From Halictus rubicundus (Eukaryota; Arthropoda; Insecta; Hymenoptera; Halictidae): a DNA stretch of 64,000 nt. A program made the position numbers and the translations under genes. Under the pieces are notes generated by a model. That model worked only from the letters and a program-made list of their open reading frames with translations. It was not told the DNA's origin and searched no databases. Positions within the stretch are counted from its first letter, which is position 1. Every line of letters starts with the position of its first letter. The DNA lies in assembly GCF_050948215.1 (NCBI RefSeq), contig NW_027489025.1, forward strand, positions 62,001-126,000, read 5' to 3'. This document shows positions 1 through 13,978 of the stretch, piece by piece.

Positions 1-3000
1 ATAGGATAGAGGATAGGATACGATAAAGGATAGGATAGGATAGAGGATAGGATAGGATAGAGAATAGGATATAGGATTGGATAGGATAGCGGATAGGATA
101 GGATAGAGGATAGGATAGGATAGAGGCTGGATATGATAGAGGATAGGATATAGGATTGGATAGGATAGAGGATAGGATAGGATAGAGGATAGGATAGGAT
201 AGAGGATAGGATAGGATAGAGGATAGGATATGATAGAGGATAGGATAGGATAGTGGATAGGATAGGATAGAGAATAGGATAGGATAGAGGATAGGCTAGG
301 ATAGAGGATAGGATAGGATAGAGGATAGAATAGGATAGAGGATAGGATATGATAGAGGATAGGATAGGATAGTGGATAGGATAGGATAGAGAATAGGATA
401 GGATCGAGGATAGGATAGGATAGAGGATAGGATAGGATTGAGGATAGGATACGATAGAGGATAGGATAGGATAGAGGATACGATATAGGATTTAATAGGA
501 TAGAGGATAGGATACGATAGAGGAACGGATAGGATAGAGGATAGGATAGGATAGAGGATAGGATAGGATAGAGGATAGGATAGGATAGAGGATAGGATAG
601 GATAGAGGATGGGTTAGGATAGAGGATAATATAGGATAGAGGATAGGATAGGATTGAGGATAGGATACGATAGAGGATAATATAGGATAGAGGATAGGGT
701 AGGATTGAGGATAGGATACGATAGAGGATAGGATAGGATAGAGGATAGGATATAGGATTTAATAGGATAGAGGATAGGATAGGATAGAGGATAGGATAGG
801 ATAGAGGATAGGGTAGGATAGAGGATAGGATAGGATAGAGGATAGGATACGATAGAGGATAGGATAGGATAGAGGATAGGATAGGATAGAGGATAGTATA
901 GGATAGAGGATAGGATAGGATAGAGGATAGGATAGGATAGAGGATAGGATAGGATAGAGGATAGGATAGGATAGAGGATAGGATAGGATAGAGGATAGGA
1001 TACGGTAGAGGATAGGATAGGATAGAGGTTACGATATAGGATTTAATAGGATAGAGGATAGGATAGGATAGAGGATAGGATAGGATAGAGGATGGGATAG
1101 GATAGAGGATAATATAGGATAGAGGATAGGATAGGATAGAGCATAGGATATGATAGAGGATAGGATAGGATAGAGGATAGGATAGGATAGAGGATAGGAT
1201 ATTATAGAGGATAGGATAGGATAGAGAATAGGATAGGATCGAGGATAGGATAGGATAGAGGATAGGATAGGATTGAGGATAGGATACGATAGAGGATAGG
1301 ATAGGATAGAAGATACGATATAGGATTTAATAGGATAGAGGATAGGATACGATAGAGGATAGGATAGGATAGAGGATAGGATAGGATAGAGGATAGGATA
1401 GGATAGAGGATAGGATATAGGATTGGATAGGATAGAGGATAGGATAGGATAGGATAGAGGATAGGATAGGATAGAGCATAGGATATGATAGAGGATAGGA
1501 TAGGATAGGATAGAGGATAGGATAGGATAGAGGTTACGATATAGGATTTAATAGGATAGAGGATAGGATACGATAGAGGATAGGATAGGATAGAGGATAG
1601 GATAGGATAGAGAATAGGATATAGGATTGGATAGGATAGCGGATAGGATAGGATAGAGGATAGGATAGGCTAGAGGCTGGATATGATAGAGGATAGGATA
1701 TAGGATTGGATAGGATAGAGGATAGGATAGGATAGAGGATAGGATAGGATAGAGGATAGGATAGGATAGAGGATAGGATATGATAGAGGATAGGATAGGA
1801 TAGTGGATAGGATAGCATAGAGAATAGGATAGGATAGGGGCTAGGACAGGATAGAGGATAGGATAGGATAGAGGATAGGATAGGATAGAGGATGGGATAG
1901 GATAGAGGATAGGATAGGATAGAGGATAGGATAGGATAGAGGATAGGATAGGATAGAGAATAGGATAGGATCGAGGATAGGATAGGATAGAGGATAGGAT
2001 AGGATAGAGAATAGGATAGGATCGAGGATAGGATAGGATAGAGGATAGGATAGGATTGAGGATAGGATACGATAGAGGATAGGATAGTATAGAGGATACG
2101 ATATAGGATTTAATAGGATAGAGGATAGGATACGATAGAGGATAGGATAGGATAGAGGATAGGATAGGATAGAGGGTAGGATAGGATAGAGGATAGGATA
2201 GGATAGAGGATAGGATAGGGTAGAGGATAGGGTACGATAGAGGATAAGGATAGGATAGAGGATAGGATAGGATAGAGGATAGGATAGGATATAGGATTGG
2301 ATAGGATAGAGGATAGGATAGGAAAGAGGATAGGATAGGATAGAGGATAGGATAGGATAGAGGATAGGATATGATAGAGGATAGGATATAGGTTTGGATA
2401 GGATAGAGGATAGGATAGGATAGAGGATAGGATAGGATAGTGGATAGGATAGGATAGAGGATAGGATAGGATATGATAGTGGATAGGATAGGATAGAGGA
2501 TAGGATAGGATACAGGATAGGATAGGATAGAGGATACGATATAGGATTGGATAGGATAGAGGATAGAATATGATAGAGGATAGGATAGGATAGAGGATAG
2601 GATAGGATAGAGGATAGGATAGGATAGAGGATAGGATAGGATAGAGGATAGGATAGGATAGAGGATAGGATAGGATAGAGGATAGGATAGGATAGAGGTA
2701 GGATATGATAGAGGATAAGGATAGGATAGCGGATAGGATTGGATAGAGGATAGGATATGATAGAGGATAGGATAGGATAGAGGATAGGATAGGATAGGTT
2801 AGAGGATAGGATATGATAGAGGATAGGATAGGATAGAGGATAGGATAGGATAGAGAATAGGATAGGATAGAGGATAGGATAGGATAGAGGATAGGATAGG
2901 ATATAGGATAGAGGATAGGATAGAGGATACGATATAGGATTTAATAGGATAGAGGATAGGATACGATAGAGGATAGGATGGGATAGAGGATAGGATAGGA

Positions 3001-4390
3001 TAGAGGATAGGATAGGATAGAGGATAGGATAGGATAGTGGATAGGAAAGGATAGAGGATAGGATAGGATATGATAGTGGATAGGATAGGATAGAGGATAG
3101 GATAGGATAGAGGATAGGATAGGATAGAGGATAGGATATAGGATTGGATAGGATAGAGGATAGGATAGGATAGGATAGAGGATAGGATAGGATAGAGCAT
3201 AGGATATGATAGAGGATAGGATAGGATAGAGGATAGGATAGGATAGAGGATAGGATAGGATAGAGGATACGATAAAGGATTCTATAGGATAGAGGATAGG
3301 ATAGGATAGAGGATTCGATAGGATAGAGGATAGGATAGGATAGAGAATAGGATATAGGATTGGATAGGATAGAGGATAGGATAGGATAGAGGATAAGGAT
3401 AGGATAGAGGATAGGATAGGATAGAGGATGGGATAGGATAGAGGATAGGATAGGATAGAGGATAGGATAGGATAGAGGATAGGATACGATAGAGGATAAG
3501 GATAGGATAGAGGATAGGATATGATAGAGGATACGATATAGGATTTAATAGGATAGAGGATAGGATACGATAGAGGATAGGATAGGATAGAGGATAGGAT
3601 AGGATAGAGGATAGGATAGGATAGAGAATAGGATACGATAGAGGATAGGATAGGAATAGAGAATAGGATAGGATAGAGGATAGGATAGGATAGAGGATGC
3701 GATAGGATAGAGGATAATATAGGATAGAGGATAGGATAGGATGGAGGATAGGATAGGATAGAGGATAGGATAGGATAGAGGATAGGATACGATAGAGGAT
3801 AAGGATAGGATAGAGGATAGGATAGGATAGAGGATAGGATATGATAGAGGATACGATATAGGATTTAATAGGATAGAGGATAGGATACGATAGAGGATAG
3901 GATAGGATAGAGGATAGGATAGGATAGAGAATAGGATACGATAGAGGATAGGATAGGATAGAGGATAGGATAGGATAGAGGATAGGATAGGATAGAGGAT
4001 GGGATAGGATAGAGGATAATATAGCATAGAGGATAGGATAGGATGGAGGATAGGATAGGATAGCGGATAGGATAGGATAGAGGATACGATATGATAGAGG
4101 ATAGGATAGGATAGAGGATAGGATAGGATAGAGAATAGGATAGGATAGAGGATAGGATAGGATAGAGGATAGGATAGGATAGGATAGGATAGAGGATAGG
4201 ATAGGATAGAGAATAGGATAGGATAGAGGATTCGATAGGATAGAGGATAGGATAGGATAGAGAAGAGGATATAGGATTGGATAGGATAGCGGATAGGATA
4301 GGATAGAGGATAGGATATGATAGAGGATAGGATAGGATAGAGGATAGGATAGGATAGAGGATAGGATAGGATAGAGGATAGGATAGGATA
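1..4390 (+). repeat. Satellite, variant-rich left segment
   Basis: This stretch holds no gene. It is the 17-bp satellite with a high density of variant monomers: GGTTACG and ATTTAAT composites (492, 1042, 1534, about 3545, about 3845), GGATAATATAGG, AGCGG, AGTGG, AGCATAGG and GATCGAGG. Blocks repeat locally. The GATTCGATAGG and GAGAAGAGG variants near 4230-4270 recur near 4775-4810 and again near 5535-5570, so this region is the upstream relative of the 761-bp repeat. The first two recurrences differ by one pentamer: an extra GGATA near 4170 makes the distance between two markers 243 bp instead of 238. I resolved no longer period covering all of it. Confidence 0.85.
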
Positions 4391-5970
4391 GAGAATAGGA
4401 TAGGATAGAGGATAGGATAGGATAGAGGATAGGATAGGATAGAGGTAGGATACGATAGAGGATAAGGATAGGATAGAGGATAGGATTGGATAGAGGATAG
4501 GATATGATAGAGGATAGGATAGGATAGAGGATAGGATAGGATAGAGGATAGGATAGGATAGAGGATAATATAGCATAGAGGATAGGATAGGATGGAGGAT
4601 AGGATAGGATAGCGGATAGGATAGGATAGAGGATACGATATGATAGAGGATAGGATAGGATAGAGGATAGGATAGGATAGAGAATAGGATAGGATAGAGG
4701 ATAGGATAGGATAGAGGATAGGATAGGATAGGATAGAGGATAGGATAGGATAGAGAATAGGATAGGATAGAGGATTCGATAGGATAGAGGATAGGATAGG
4801 ATAGAGAAGAGGATATAGGATTGGATATGATAGCGGATAGGATAGGATAGAGAATAGGATAGGATACAGGATAGGATAGGATAGAGGATAGGATAGGATA
4901 GAGGATAGGATAGGATAGAGGATAGGATACGATAGAGGATAAGGATAGGATAGAGGATAGGATAGGATAGAGGATAGGATATGATAGAGGATACGATATA
5001 GGATTTAATAGGATAGAGGAGAGGATACGATAGAGGATAGGATAGGATAGAGGATAGGATAGGATAGAGGATAGGATAGGATAGAGGATAGGATAGGATA
5101 GAGGATAGGATAGGATAGAGGATAGGATAGGATAGAGGATAGGGTAGGATAGAGAATAGGATAGGATCGAGGATAGGATAGGATAGAGGATAGGATAGGA
5201 TAGAGGTAGGATACGATAGAGGATAAGGATAGGATAGAGGATAGGATTGGATAGAGGATAGGATATGATAGAGGATAGGATAGGATAGAGGATAGGATAG
5301 GATAGAGGATAGGATAGGATAGAGGATAATATAGCATAGAGGATAGGATAGGATGGAGGATAGGATAGGATAGCGGATAGGATAGGATAGAGGATACGAT
5401 ATGATAGAGGATAGGATAGGATAGAGGATAGGATAGGATAGAGAATAGGATAGGATAGAGGATAGGATAGGATAGAGGATAGGATAGGATAGGATAGAGG
5501 ATAGGATAGGATAGAGAATAGGATAGGATAGAGGATTCGATAGGATAGAGGATAGGATAGGATAGAGAAGAGGATATAGGATTGGATATGATAGCGGATA
5601 GGATAGGATAGAGAATAGGATAGGATACAGGATAGGATAGGATAGAGGATAGGATAGGATAGAGGATAGGATAGGATAGAGGATAGGATACGATAGAGGA
5701 TAAGGATAGGATAGAGGATAGGATAGGATAGAGGATAGGATATGATAGAGGATACGATATAGGATTTAATAGGATAGAGGAGAGGATACGATAGAGGATA
5801 GGATAGGATAGAGGATAGGATAGGATAGAGGATAGGATAGGATAGAGGATAGGATAGGATAGAGGATAGGATAGGATAGAGGATAGGATAGGATAGAGGA
5901 TAGGATAGGATAGAGAATAGGATAGGATCGAGGATAGGATAGGATAGAGGATAGGATAGGATTGAGGATA
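4391..5970 (+). repeat. 761-bp higher-order repeat, two tandem copies
   Basis: Several rare variants recur at exactly 761 bp: AGAGGTAGGATACG at 4441 and 5202, GGATAATATAGCATAG at about 4567 and 5328, GAGAAGAGG at about 4805 and 5566, and the TTAATAGG of the ATTTAAT composite at 5005 and 5766. Copies run from about 4391 to 5151 and from about 5152 to 5912, with similarity ending near 5970, where GAGGTAGG is replaced by TTGAGG. Only scattered single-base differences were seen, for example a GGGTAGG in the first copy near 5153. A unit containing 16- and 18-bp monomers explains why the period is not a multiple of 17. No gene. Confidence 0.85.
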
Positions 5971-6829
5971 GGATACGATAGAGGATAGGATAGGATAGAG
6001 GATACGATATAGGATTTAATAGGATAGAGGATAGGATACGATAGAGGATAGGATAGGATAGAGGATAGGATAGGATAGAGGATAGGATAGGGTAGAGGAT
6101 AGGGTACGATAGAGGATAAGGATAGGATAGAGGATAGGATAGGATAGAGGATAGGATAGGATAGAGGATAGGATAGGATAGAGGATAGGATATGATAGAG
6201 GATAGGATATAGGATTGGATAGGGTAGAGGATAGGATAGGATAGAGGATAGGTTAGGATAGAGGATAGGATAGGATAGAGGATAGGATATTATAGAGGAT
6301 AGGATAGGATAGAGGATAGGATAGGATAGAGGATAGGATAGGATAGAGGTTACGATATAGGATTTAATAGGATAGAGGATAGGATACGATAAAGGATAGG
6401 ATAGGATAGAGGATAGGATAGGATAGAGAATAGGATATAGGATTGGATAGGATTGCGGATAGGGTAGGATAGAGGATAGGATAGGATAGAGGCTGGATAT
6501 GATAGAGGATAGGATATAGGATTGGATAGGATAGAGGATAGGATAGGATAGAGGATAGGATAGGATAGAGGATAGGATAGGATAGAGGATAGGATATGAT
6601 AGAGGATAGGGTAGGATAGTGGATAGGATAGGATAGAGAATAGGATAGGATAGAGGATAGGCTAGGATAGAGGATAGGATAGGATAGAGGATAGAATAGG
6701 ATAGAGGATAGGATATGATAGAGGATAGGATAGGATAGTGGATAGGATACGATAGAGGATAGGATAGGATAGAGGATACGATATAGGATTTAATAGGATA
6801 GAGGATAGGATACGATAGAGGATAGGATA
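5971..6829 (+). repeat. Satellite, unclassified variant mix
   Basis: No gene. The stretch is 17-bp satellite with the ATTTAAT composite near 6013, 6363 and 6790, GGATAAGGATAGG near 6115, and the GATTGCGGATAGGGTAGG variant near 6446 that reappears in both copies of the adjacent 958-bp repeat (7471 and 8429). It looks like a diverged neighbour of that repeat family rather than a separate sequence. Confidence 0.8.
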
Positions 6830-8744
6830 GGATAGAGGATAGGATAGGATAGAGGATAGGATAGGACAGAGGATAGGATAGGATACTGGATAGGGAAGGA
6901 TAGAGGATAGGATAGGATATGATAGTGGATAGGATAGGATAGAGGATAGGCTAGGATAGAGGATAGGATAGGATAGAGGATAGAATAGGATAGAGGATAG
7001 GATATGATAGAGGATAGGATAGGATAGTGGATAGGATACGATAGAGGATAGGATAGGATAGAGGATACGATATAGGATTTAATAGGATAGAGGATAGGAT
7101 ACGATAGAGGATAGGATAGGATAGAGGATAGGATAGGATAGAGGATAGGATAGGATAGAGGATAGGATAGGATAGTGGATAGGAAAGGATAGAGGATAGG
7201 ATAGGATATGATAGTGGATAGGATAGGATAGAGGATAGGATATGATAGAGGATAGGATAGGATAGTGGATAGGATAGGATAGAGAATAGGATAGGATCGA
7301 GGATAGGATAGGATAGAGGATAGGATAGGATTGAGGATAGGATACGATAGAGGATTGGATAGGATAGAGGATACGATATAGGATTTAATAGGATAGAGGA
7401 TAGGATACGATAGAGGATAGGATAGGATAGAGGATAGGATAGGATAGAGAATAGGATATAGGATTGGATAGGATTGCGGATAGGGTAGGATAGAGGATAG
7501 GATAGGATAGAGGCTGGATATGATAGAGGATAGGATATAGGATTGGATAGGATAGAGGATAGGATAGGATAGAGGATAGGATAGGATAGAGGATAGGATA
7601 GGATAGAGGATAGGATATGATAGAGGATAGGATAGGATAGTGGATAGGATAGGATAGAGAATAGGATAGGATAGAGGATAGGCTAGGATAGAGGATAGGA
7701 TAGGATAGAGGATAGAATAGGATAGAGGATAGGATATGATAGAGGATAGGATAGGATAGTGGATAGGATACGATAGAGGATAGGATAGGATAGAGGATAG
7801 GATAGGATAGAGGATAGGATAGGATAGAGGATAGGATAGGATAGTGGATAGGAAAGGATAGAGGATAGGATAGGATATGATAGTGGATAGGATAGGATAG
7901 AGGATAGGCTAGGATAGAGGATAGGATAGGATAGAGGATAGAATAGGATAGAGGATAGGATATGATAGAGGATAGGATAGGATAGTGGATAGGATACGAT
8001 AGAGGATAGGATAGGATAGAGGATACGATATAGGATTTAATAGGATAGAGGATAGGATACGATAGAGGATAGGATAGGATAGAGGATAGGATAGGATAGA
8101 GGATAGGATAGGATAGAGGATAGGATAGGATAGTGGATAGGAAAGGATAGAGGATAGGATAGGATATGATAGTGGATAGGATAGGATAGAGGATAGGATA
8201 TGATAGAGGATAGGATAGGATAGTGGATAGGATAGGATAGAGAATAGAATAGGATCGAGGATAGGATAGGATAGAGGATAGGATAGGATTGAGGATAGGA
8301 TACGATAGAGGATTGGATAGGATAGAGGATACGATATAGGATTTAATAGGATAGAGGATAGGATACGATAGAGGATAGGATAGGATAGAGGATAGGATAG
8401 GATAGAGAATAGGATATAGGATTGGATAGGATTGCGGATAGGGTAGGATAGAGGATAGGATAGGATAGAGGCTGGATATGATAGAGGATAGGATATAGGA
8501 TTGGATAGGATAGAGGATAGGATAGGATAGAGGATAGGATAGGATAGAGGATAGGATAGGATAGAGGATAGGATATGATAGAGGATAGGATAGGATAGTG
8601 GATAGGATAGGATAGAGAATAGGATAGGATAGAGGATAGGATAGGATAGAGGATAGGATAGGATAGAGGATAGAATAGGATAGAGGATAGGATATGATAG
8701 AGGATAGGATAGGATAGTGGATAGGATACGATAGAGGATAGGAT
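6830..8744 (+). repeat. 958-bp higher-order repeat, two tandem copies
   Basis: Markers repeat with a 958-bp offset: the ATTTAAT composites at 7079 and 7385 match 8037 and 8343, and GATTGCGGATAGGGTAGG near 7471 matches 8429. The left copy begins with a few substitutions relative to the right (ACTGGATAGGGAAGG near 6885 against GTGGATAGGAAAGG near 7843). The match ends at about 7786/8744, where the right copy shows GGATAAGATAGAGGACAGG. Copies are therefore about 6830-7787 and 7788-8744. No gene. Confidence 0.85.
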
Positions 8745-10018
8745 AAGATAGAGGACAGGATAGGATAGAGGATAGGATAGGAAAGAGGATAGGATAGGAT
8801 AGAGAATAGGATAGGATCGAGGATAGGATATAGGATTTAATAGGATAGAGGATAGGATACGATAGAGGATAGGATAGGATAGAGGATAGGATAGGATAGA
8901 GGAAAGGATAGGATAGAGGATAGGATAGGATAGAGGATAGGATAGGGTAGAGGATAGGATACGATAGCGGATAGGATAGGATAGAGGATAGGATAGGATA
9001 GAGGCTGGATATGATAGAGGATAGGATATAGGATTGGATAGGATAGAGGATAGGATAGGATAGAGGATAGGATAGGATAGAGGATAGGATAGGATAGAGG
9101 ATAGGATATGATAGAGGATAGGATAGGATAGTGGATAGGATAGGATAGAGAATAGGGTAGGATAGAGGATAGGCTAGGATAGAGGATAGGATAGGATAGA
9201 GGATAGAATAGGATAGAGGATAGGATATGATAGAGGATAGGATAGGATAGTGGATAGGATAGGATAGAGAATAGGATAGGATCGAGGATAGGATATGATA
9301 GTGGATAGGATAGGATAGAGGATAGGATAGGATACAGGATAGGATAGGATAGAGGATACGATATAGGATTGGATAGGATAGAGGATAGGATATGATAGAG
9401 GATAGGATAGGATAGAGAATAGGATATAGGATTGGATAGGATAGAGGATAGAATAGGATAGAGGATAGGATAGGATAGAGGATAGGATACGATAGAGGAT
9501 AGGATAGGATAGAGGATACGATATAGGATTTAATAGGATAGAGGATAGGATACGATAGAGGATAGGATAGGATAGAGGATAGGATAGGATAGAGGATAGT
9601 ATAGGATAGAGGATAGGATAGGATAGTGGATAGGATAGGATAGAGGATAGGATAGGATTGAGGATAGGATACGATAGAGGATAGGATAGGATAGAGGATA
9701 GGATAGGATAGAGGATAGGATAGGATAGAGAATAGGATATAGGATTGGATAGGATTGCGGATAGGTTAGGATAGAGGATAGGATAGGATAGAGGCTGGAT
9801 ATGATAGAGGATAGGATATAGGATTGGATAGGATAGAGGATAGGATATGATAGAGGATAGGATAGGATAGAGGATAGGATAGGATAGAGGATAGGATATG
9901 ATAGAGGATAGGATAGGATAGTGGATAGGATAGGATAGAGAATAGGATAGGATAGAGGATAGGCTAGGATAGAGGATAGGATAGGATAGAGGATAGGATA
10001 GGATAGTGGATAGGATAC
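8745..10018 (+). repeat. Satellite between the 958- and 450-bp repeats
   Basis: No gene. This is the 17-bp satellite with GGATAAGATAGAGGACAGG (about 8742), GGAAAGG units, the GGCTGGATATGATAG 16-mer (about 9004 and 9793), and GATTGCGGATAGGTTAGG near 9752. The last marker is shared with copies near 12424, 13271, 14891, 16839 and 22066, so this region belongs to the family that dominates 10-27 kb. Confidence 0.8.
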
Positions 10019-10946
10019 GATAGAGGATAGGATAGGATAGAGGATACGATATAGGATTTAATAGGATAGAGGATAGGATACGATAGAGGATAGGATAGGA
10101 TAGAGGATAGGATAGGATAGAGGATAGTATAGGATAGAGGATAGGATAGGATAGTGGATAGGATAGGATAAAAGATAGGATAGGATTGAGGATAGGATAC
10201 GATAGAGGATAGGATAGGATAGAGGATACGATATAGGATTTAATAGGATAGAGGATAGGATACGATAGAGGATAGGATAGGATAGAGGATAGGATAGGAT
10301 AGAGGAAAGGATAGGATAGAGGATAGGATAGGATAGAGTATAGGATAGGGTAGAGGATAGGGTACGATAGAGGATAAGGATAGGATAGAGGATAGGATAG
10401 GATAGAGGATAGGATAGGATAGAGGATAGGATAGGATAGAGGATAGGATAGGATAGAGGATAGGTTATGATAGAGGATAGGATAGGATAGAGGATACGAT
10501 ATAGGATTTAATAGGATAGAGGATAGGATACGATAGAGGATAGGATAGGATAGAGGATAGGATAGGATAGAGGATAGTATAGGATAGAGGATAGGATAGG
10601 ATAGTGGATAGGATAGGATAAAAGATAGGATAGGATTGAGGATAGGATACGATAGAGGATAGGATAGGATAGAGGATACGATATAGGATTTAATAGGATA
10701 GAGGATAGGATACGATAGAGGATAGGATAGGATAGAGGATAGGATAGGATAGAGGAAAGGATAGGATAGAGGATAGGATAGGATAGAGTATAGGATAGGG
10801 TAGAGGATAGGGTACGATAGAGGATAAGGATAGGATAGAGGATAGGATAGGATAGAGGATAGGATAGGATAGAGGATAGGATAGGATAGAGGATAGGATA
10901 GGATAGAGGATAGGTTATGATAGAGGATAGGATAGGATAGAGGATA
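10019..10946 (+). repeat. 450-bp higher-order repeat, two identical copies
   Basis: The sequence from about 10019 to 10496 is repeated at 10469-10946 with a 450-bp offset, and I found no mismatch when reading the two against each other. Shared marks include the ATTTAAT composite (10069, about 10239, 10519, about 10689), GTGGATAGGATAGGATAAAAG, GGAAAGG, GAGTATAGG, GGGTACG followed by GGATAAGG, and GGTTATGATAG. Divergence begins at 10497 (C) against 10947 (G). An exact match over this length in a satellite indicates a very recent tandem duplication or an assembly duplication. No gene. Confidence 0.9.
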
Positions 10947-12250
10947 GGATAAGATAGAGGATATTATAGGATAGAGGATAGGATAGCATAGTGGATAGGA
11001 TAGGATAAAAGATAGGATAGGATTGAGGATAGGATACGATAGAGGATAGGATAGGATAGAGGATACGATATAGGATTTAATAGGATAGAGGATAGGATAG
11101 GATAGAGGATAGGATACGATAGAGGATAGGATAGGATAGAGGATAGGATAGGATAGAGGATAGGATAGGATAGTGGATAGGAAAGGATAGAGGATAGGAT
11201 AGGATATGATAGTGGATAGGATAGGATAGAGGATAGGATAGGATACAGGATAGGATAGGATAGAGGATACGATATAGGATTGGATAGGATAGAGGATAGG
11301 ATATGATAGAGGATAGGATAGGATAGAGAATAGGATATAGGATTGGATAGGATAGAGGATAGAATAGGATAGAGGATAGGATAGGTTAGAGGAAAGGATA
11401 TGATAGAGGATAGGATAGGATAGAGGATAGGATAAGATAGAGGACAGGATAGGATAGAGGATAGGATAGGAAAGAGGATAGGATAGGATAGAGAATAGGA
11501 TAGGATCGAGGATAGGATATAGGATTTAATAGGATAGAGGATAGGATACGATAGAGGATAGGATAGGATAGAGGATAGGATAGGATAGAGGAAAGGATAG
11601 GATAGAGGATAGGATAGGATAGAGGATAGGATAGGGTAGAGGATAGGGTACGATAGCGGATAGGATAGGATAGAGGATAGGATAGGATAGAGGCTGGATA
11701 TGATAGAGGATAGGATATAGGATTGGATAGGATAGAGGATAGGATAGGATAGAGGATAGGATAGGATAGAGGATAGGATAGGATAGAGGATAGGATATGA
11801 TAGAGGATAGGATAGGATAGTGGATAGGATAGGATAGAGAATAGGGTAGGATAGAGGATAGGCTAGGATAGAGGATAGGATAGGATAGAGGATAGAATAG
11901 GATAGAGGATAGGATATGATAAAGGATAGGATGGGATAGTGGATAGGATAGGATAGAGAATAGGATAGGATCGAGGATAGGATATGATAGTGGATAGGAT
12001 AGGATAGAGGATAGGATAGGATACAGGATAGGATAGGATAGAGGATACGATATAGGATTGGATAGGATAGAGGATAGGATATGATAGAGGATAGGATAGG
12101 ATAGAGAATAGGATATAGGATTGGATAGGATAGAGGATAGAATAGGATACAGGATAGGATAGGATAGAGGATAGGATACGATAGAGGATAGGATAGGATA
12201 GAGGATACGATATAGGATTTAATAGGATAGAGGATAGGATACGATAGAGG
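10947..12250 (+). repeat. Satellite, 10-27 kb family
   Basis: No gene. The stretch contains GGATATTATAGG (about 10963), GATAAAAG (11007), ATTTAAT composites (11077 and 11526), GTGGATAGGAAAGG (11173), GATACAGG (11245), GGTTAGAGGAAAGG (11385), and GGACAGG. The same ordered marker series occurs at 17678-18039, offset about 6,654-6,671 bp (the difference is one 17-mer). The end of this stretch, from about 12013, matches about 21655 onward at an offset of 9,642 bp. Confidence 0.82.
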
Positions 12251-13978
12251 ATAGGATAGGATAGAGGATAGGATAGGATAGAGGATAGTATAGGATAGAG
12301 GATAGGATAGGATAGTGGATAGGATAGGATAGAGGATAGGATAGGATTGAGGATAGGATAACATAGAGGATAGGATAGGATAGAGGATAGGATAGGATAG
12401 AGAATAGGATATAGGATTGGATAGGATTGCGGATAGGTTAGGATAGAGGATAGGATAGGATAGAGGCTGGATATGATAGAGGATAGGATATAGGATTGGA
12501 TAGGATAGAGGATAGGATAGGATAGAGGATAGGATAGGATAGAGGATAGGATAGGATAGAGGATAGGATATGATAGAGGATAGGATAGGATAGTGGATAG
12601 GATAGGATAGAGAATAGGATAGGATAGAGGATAGGCTAGGATAGAGGATAGGATAGGATAGAGGATAGAATAGGATAGAGGATAGGATATGATAGAGGAT
12701 AGGATAGGATAGTGGATAGGATACGATAGAGGATAGGATAGGATAGAGGATACGATATAGGATTTAATAGGATAGAGGATAGGATACGATAGAGGATAGG
12801 ATAGGATAGAGGATAGGATAGGATAGAGGATAGTATAGGATAGAGGATAGGATAGGATAGTGGATAGGATAGGATAAAAGATAGGATAGGATTGGGGATA
12901 GGATACGATAGAGGATAGGATAGGATAGAGGATACGATATAGGATTTAATAGGATAGAGGATAGGATACGATAGAGGATAGGATAGGATAGAGGATAGGA
13001 TAGGATAGAGGAAAGGATAGGATAGAGGATAGGATAGGATAGAGGATAGGATAGGGTAGAGGATAGGGTACGATAGAGGATAAGGATAGGATAGAGGATA
13101 GGATAGGATAGAGGATAGGATAGGATAGAGGATAGTATAGGATAGAGGATAGGATAGGATAGTGGATAGGATAGGATAGAGGATAGGATAGGATTGAGGA
13201 TAGGATAACATAGAGGATAGGATAGGATAGAGGATAGGATAGGATAGAGAATAGGATATAGGATTGGATAGGATTGCGGATAGGTTAGGATAGAGGATAG
13301 GATAGGATAGAGGCTGGATATGATAGAGGATAGGATATAGGATTGGATAGGATAGAGGATAGGATAGGATAGAGGATAGGATAGGATAGAGGATAGGATA
13401 GGATAGAGGATAGGATATGATAGAGGATAGGATAGGATAGTGGATAGGATAGGATAGAGAATAGGATAGGATAGAGGATAGGCTAGGATAGAGGATAGGA
13501 TAGGATAGAGGATAGAATAGGATAGAGGATAGGATATGATAGAGGATAGGATAGGATAGTGGATAGGATACGATAGAGGATAGGATAGGATAGAGGATAC
13601 GATATAGGATTTAATAGGATAGAGGATAGGATACGATAGAGGATAGGATAGGATAGAGGATAGGATAGGATAGAGGATAGTATAGGATAGAGGATAGGAT
13701 AGGATAGTGGATAGGATAGGATAAAAGATAGGATAGGATTGAGGATAGGATACGATAGAGGATAGGATAGGATAGAGGATACGATATAGGATTTAATAGG
13801 ATAGAGGATAGGATACGATAGAGGATAGGATAGGATAGAGGATAGGATAGGATAGAGGAAAGGATAGGATAGAGGATAGGATAGGATAGAGGATAGGATA
13901 GGGTAGAGGATAGGGTACGATAGAGGATAAGGATAGGATAGAGGATAGGATAGGATAGAGGATAGGATAGGATAGAGG
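12251..13978 (+). repeat. 847-bp higher-order repeat, two tandem copies
   Basis: GGATAGTATAGG at 12284 and 13131, GGATAACATAG at about 12357 and 13204, GATTGCGGATAGGTTAGG at 12424 and 13271, and the following AGAATAGG, AGTGG and GATAAAAG variants all repeat at 847 bp. The match runs until about 13131 in the left copy and 13978 in the right, where GATAGTATAGG replaces consensus. The AACATAG variant supplies a chance ATG to long - strand ORFs; it is not a start codon of a gene. Confidence 0.86.

Noticed and set aside
10964..12364. - strand ORF of 466 codons with similar ORFs at 12636-13211 and 21338-22006
   Set aside because: The shared N-terminal peptide comes from the GGATAACATAG variant carried on duplicated satellite blocks (offsets 847 and 8,795 bp), not from gene duplication.
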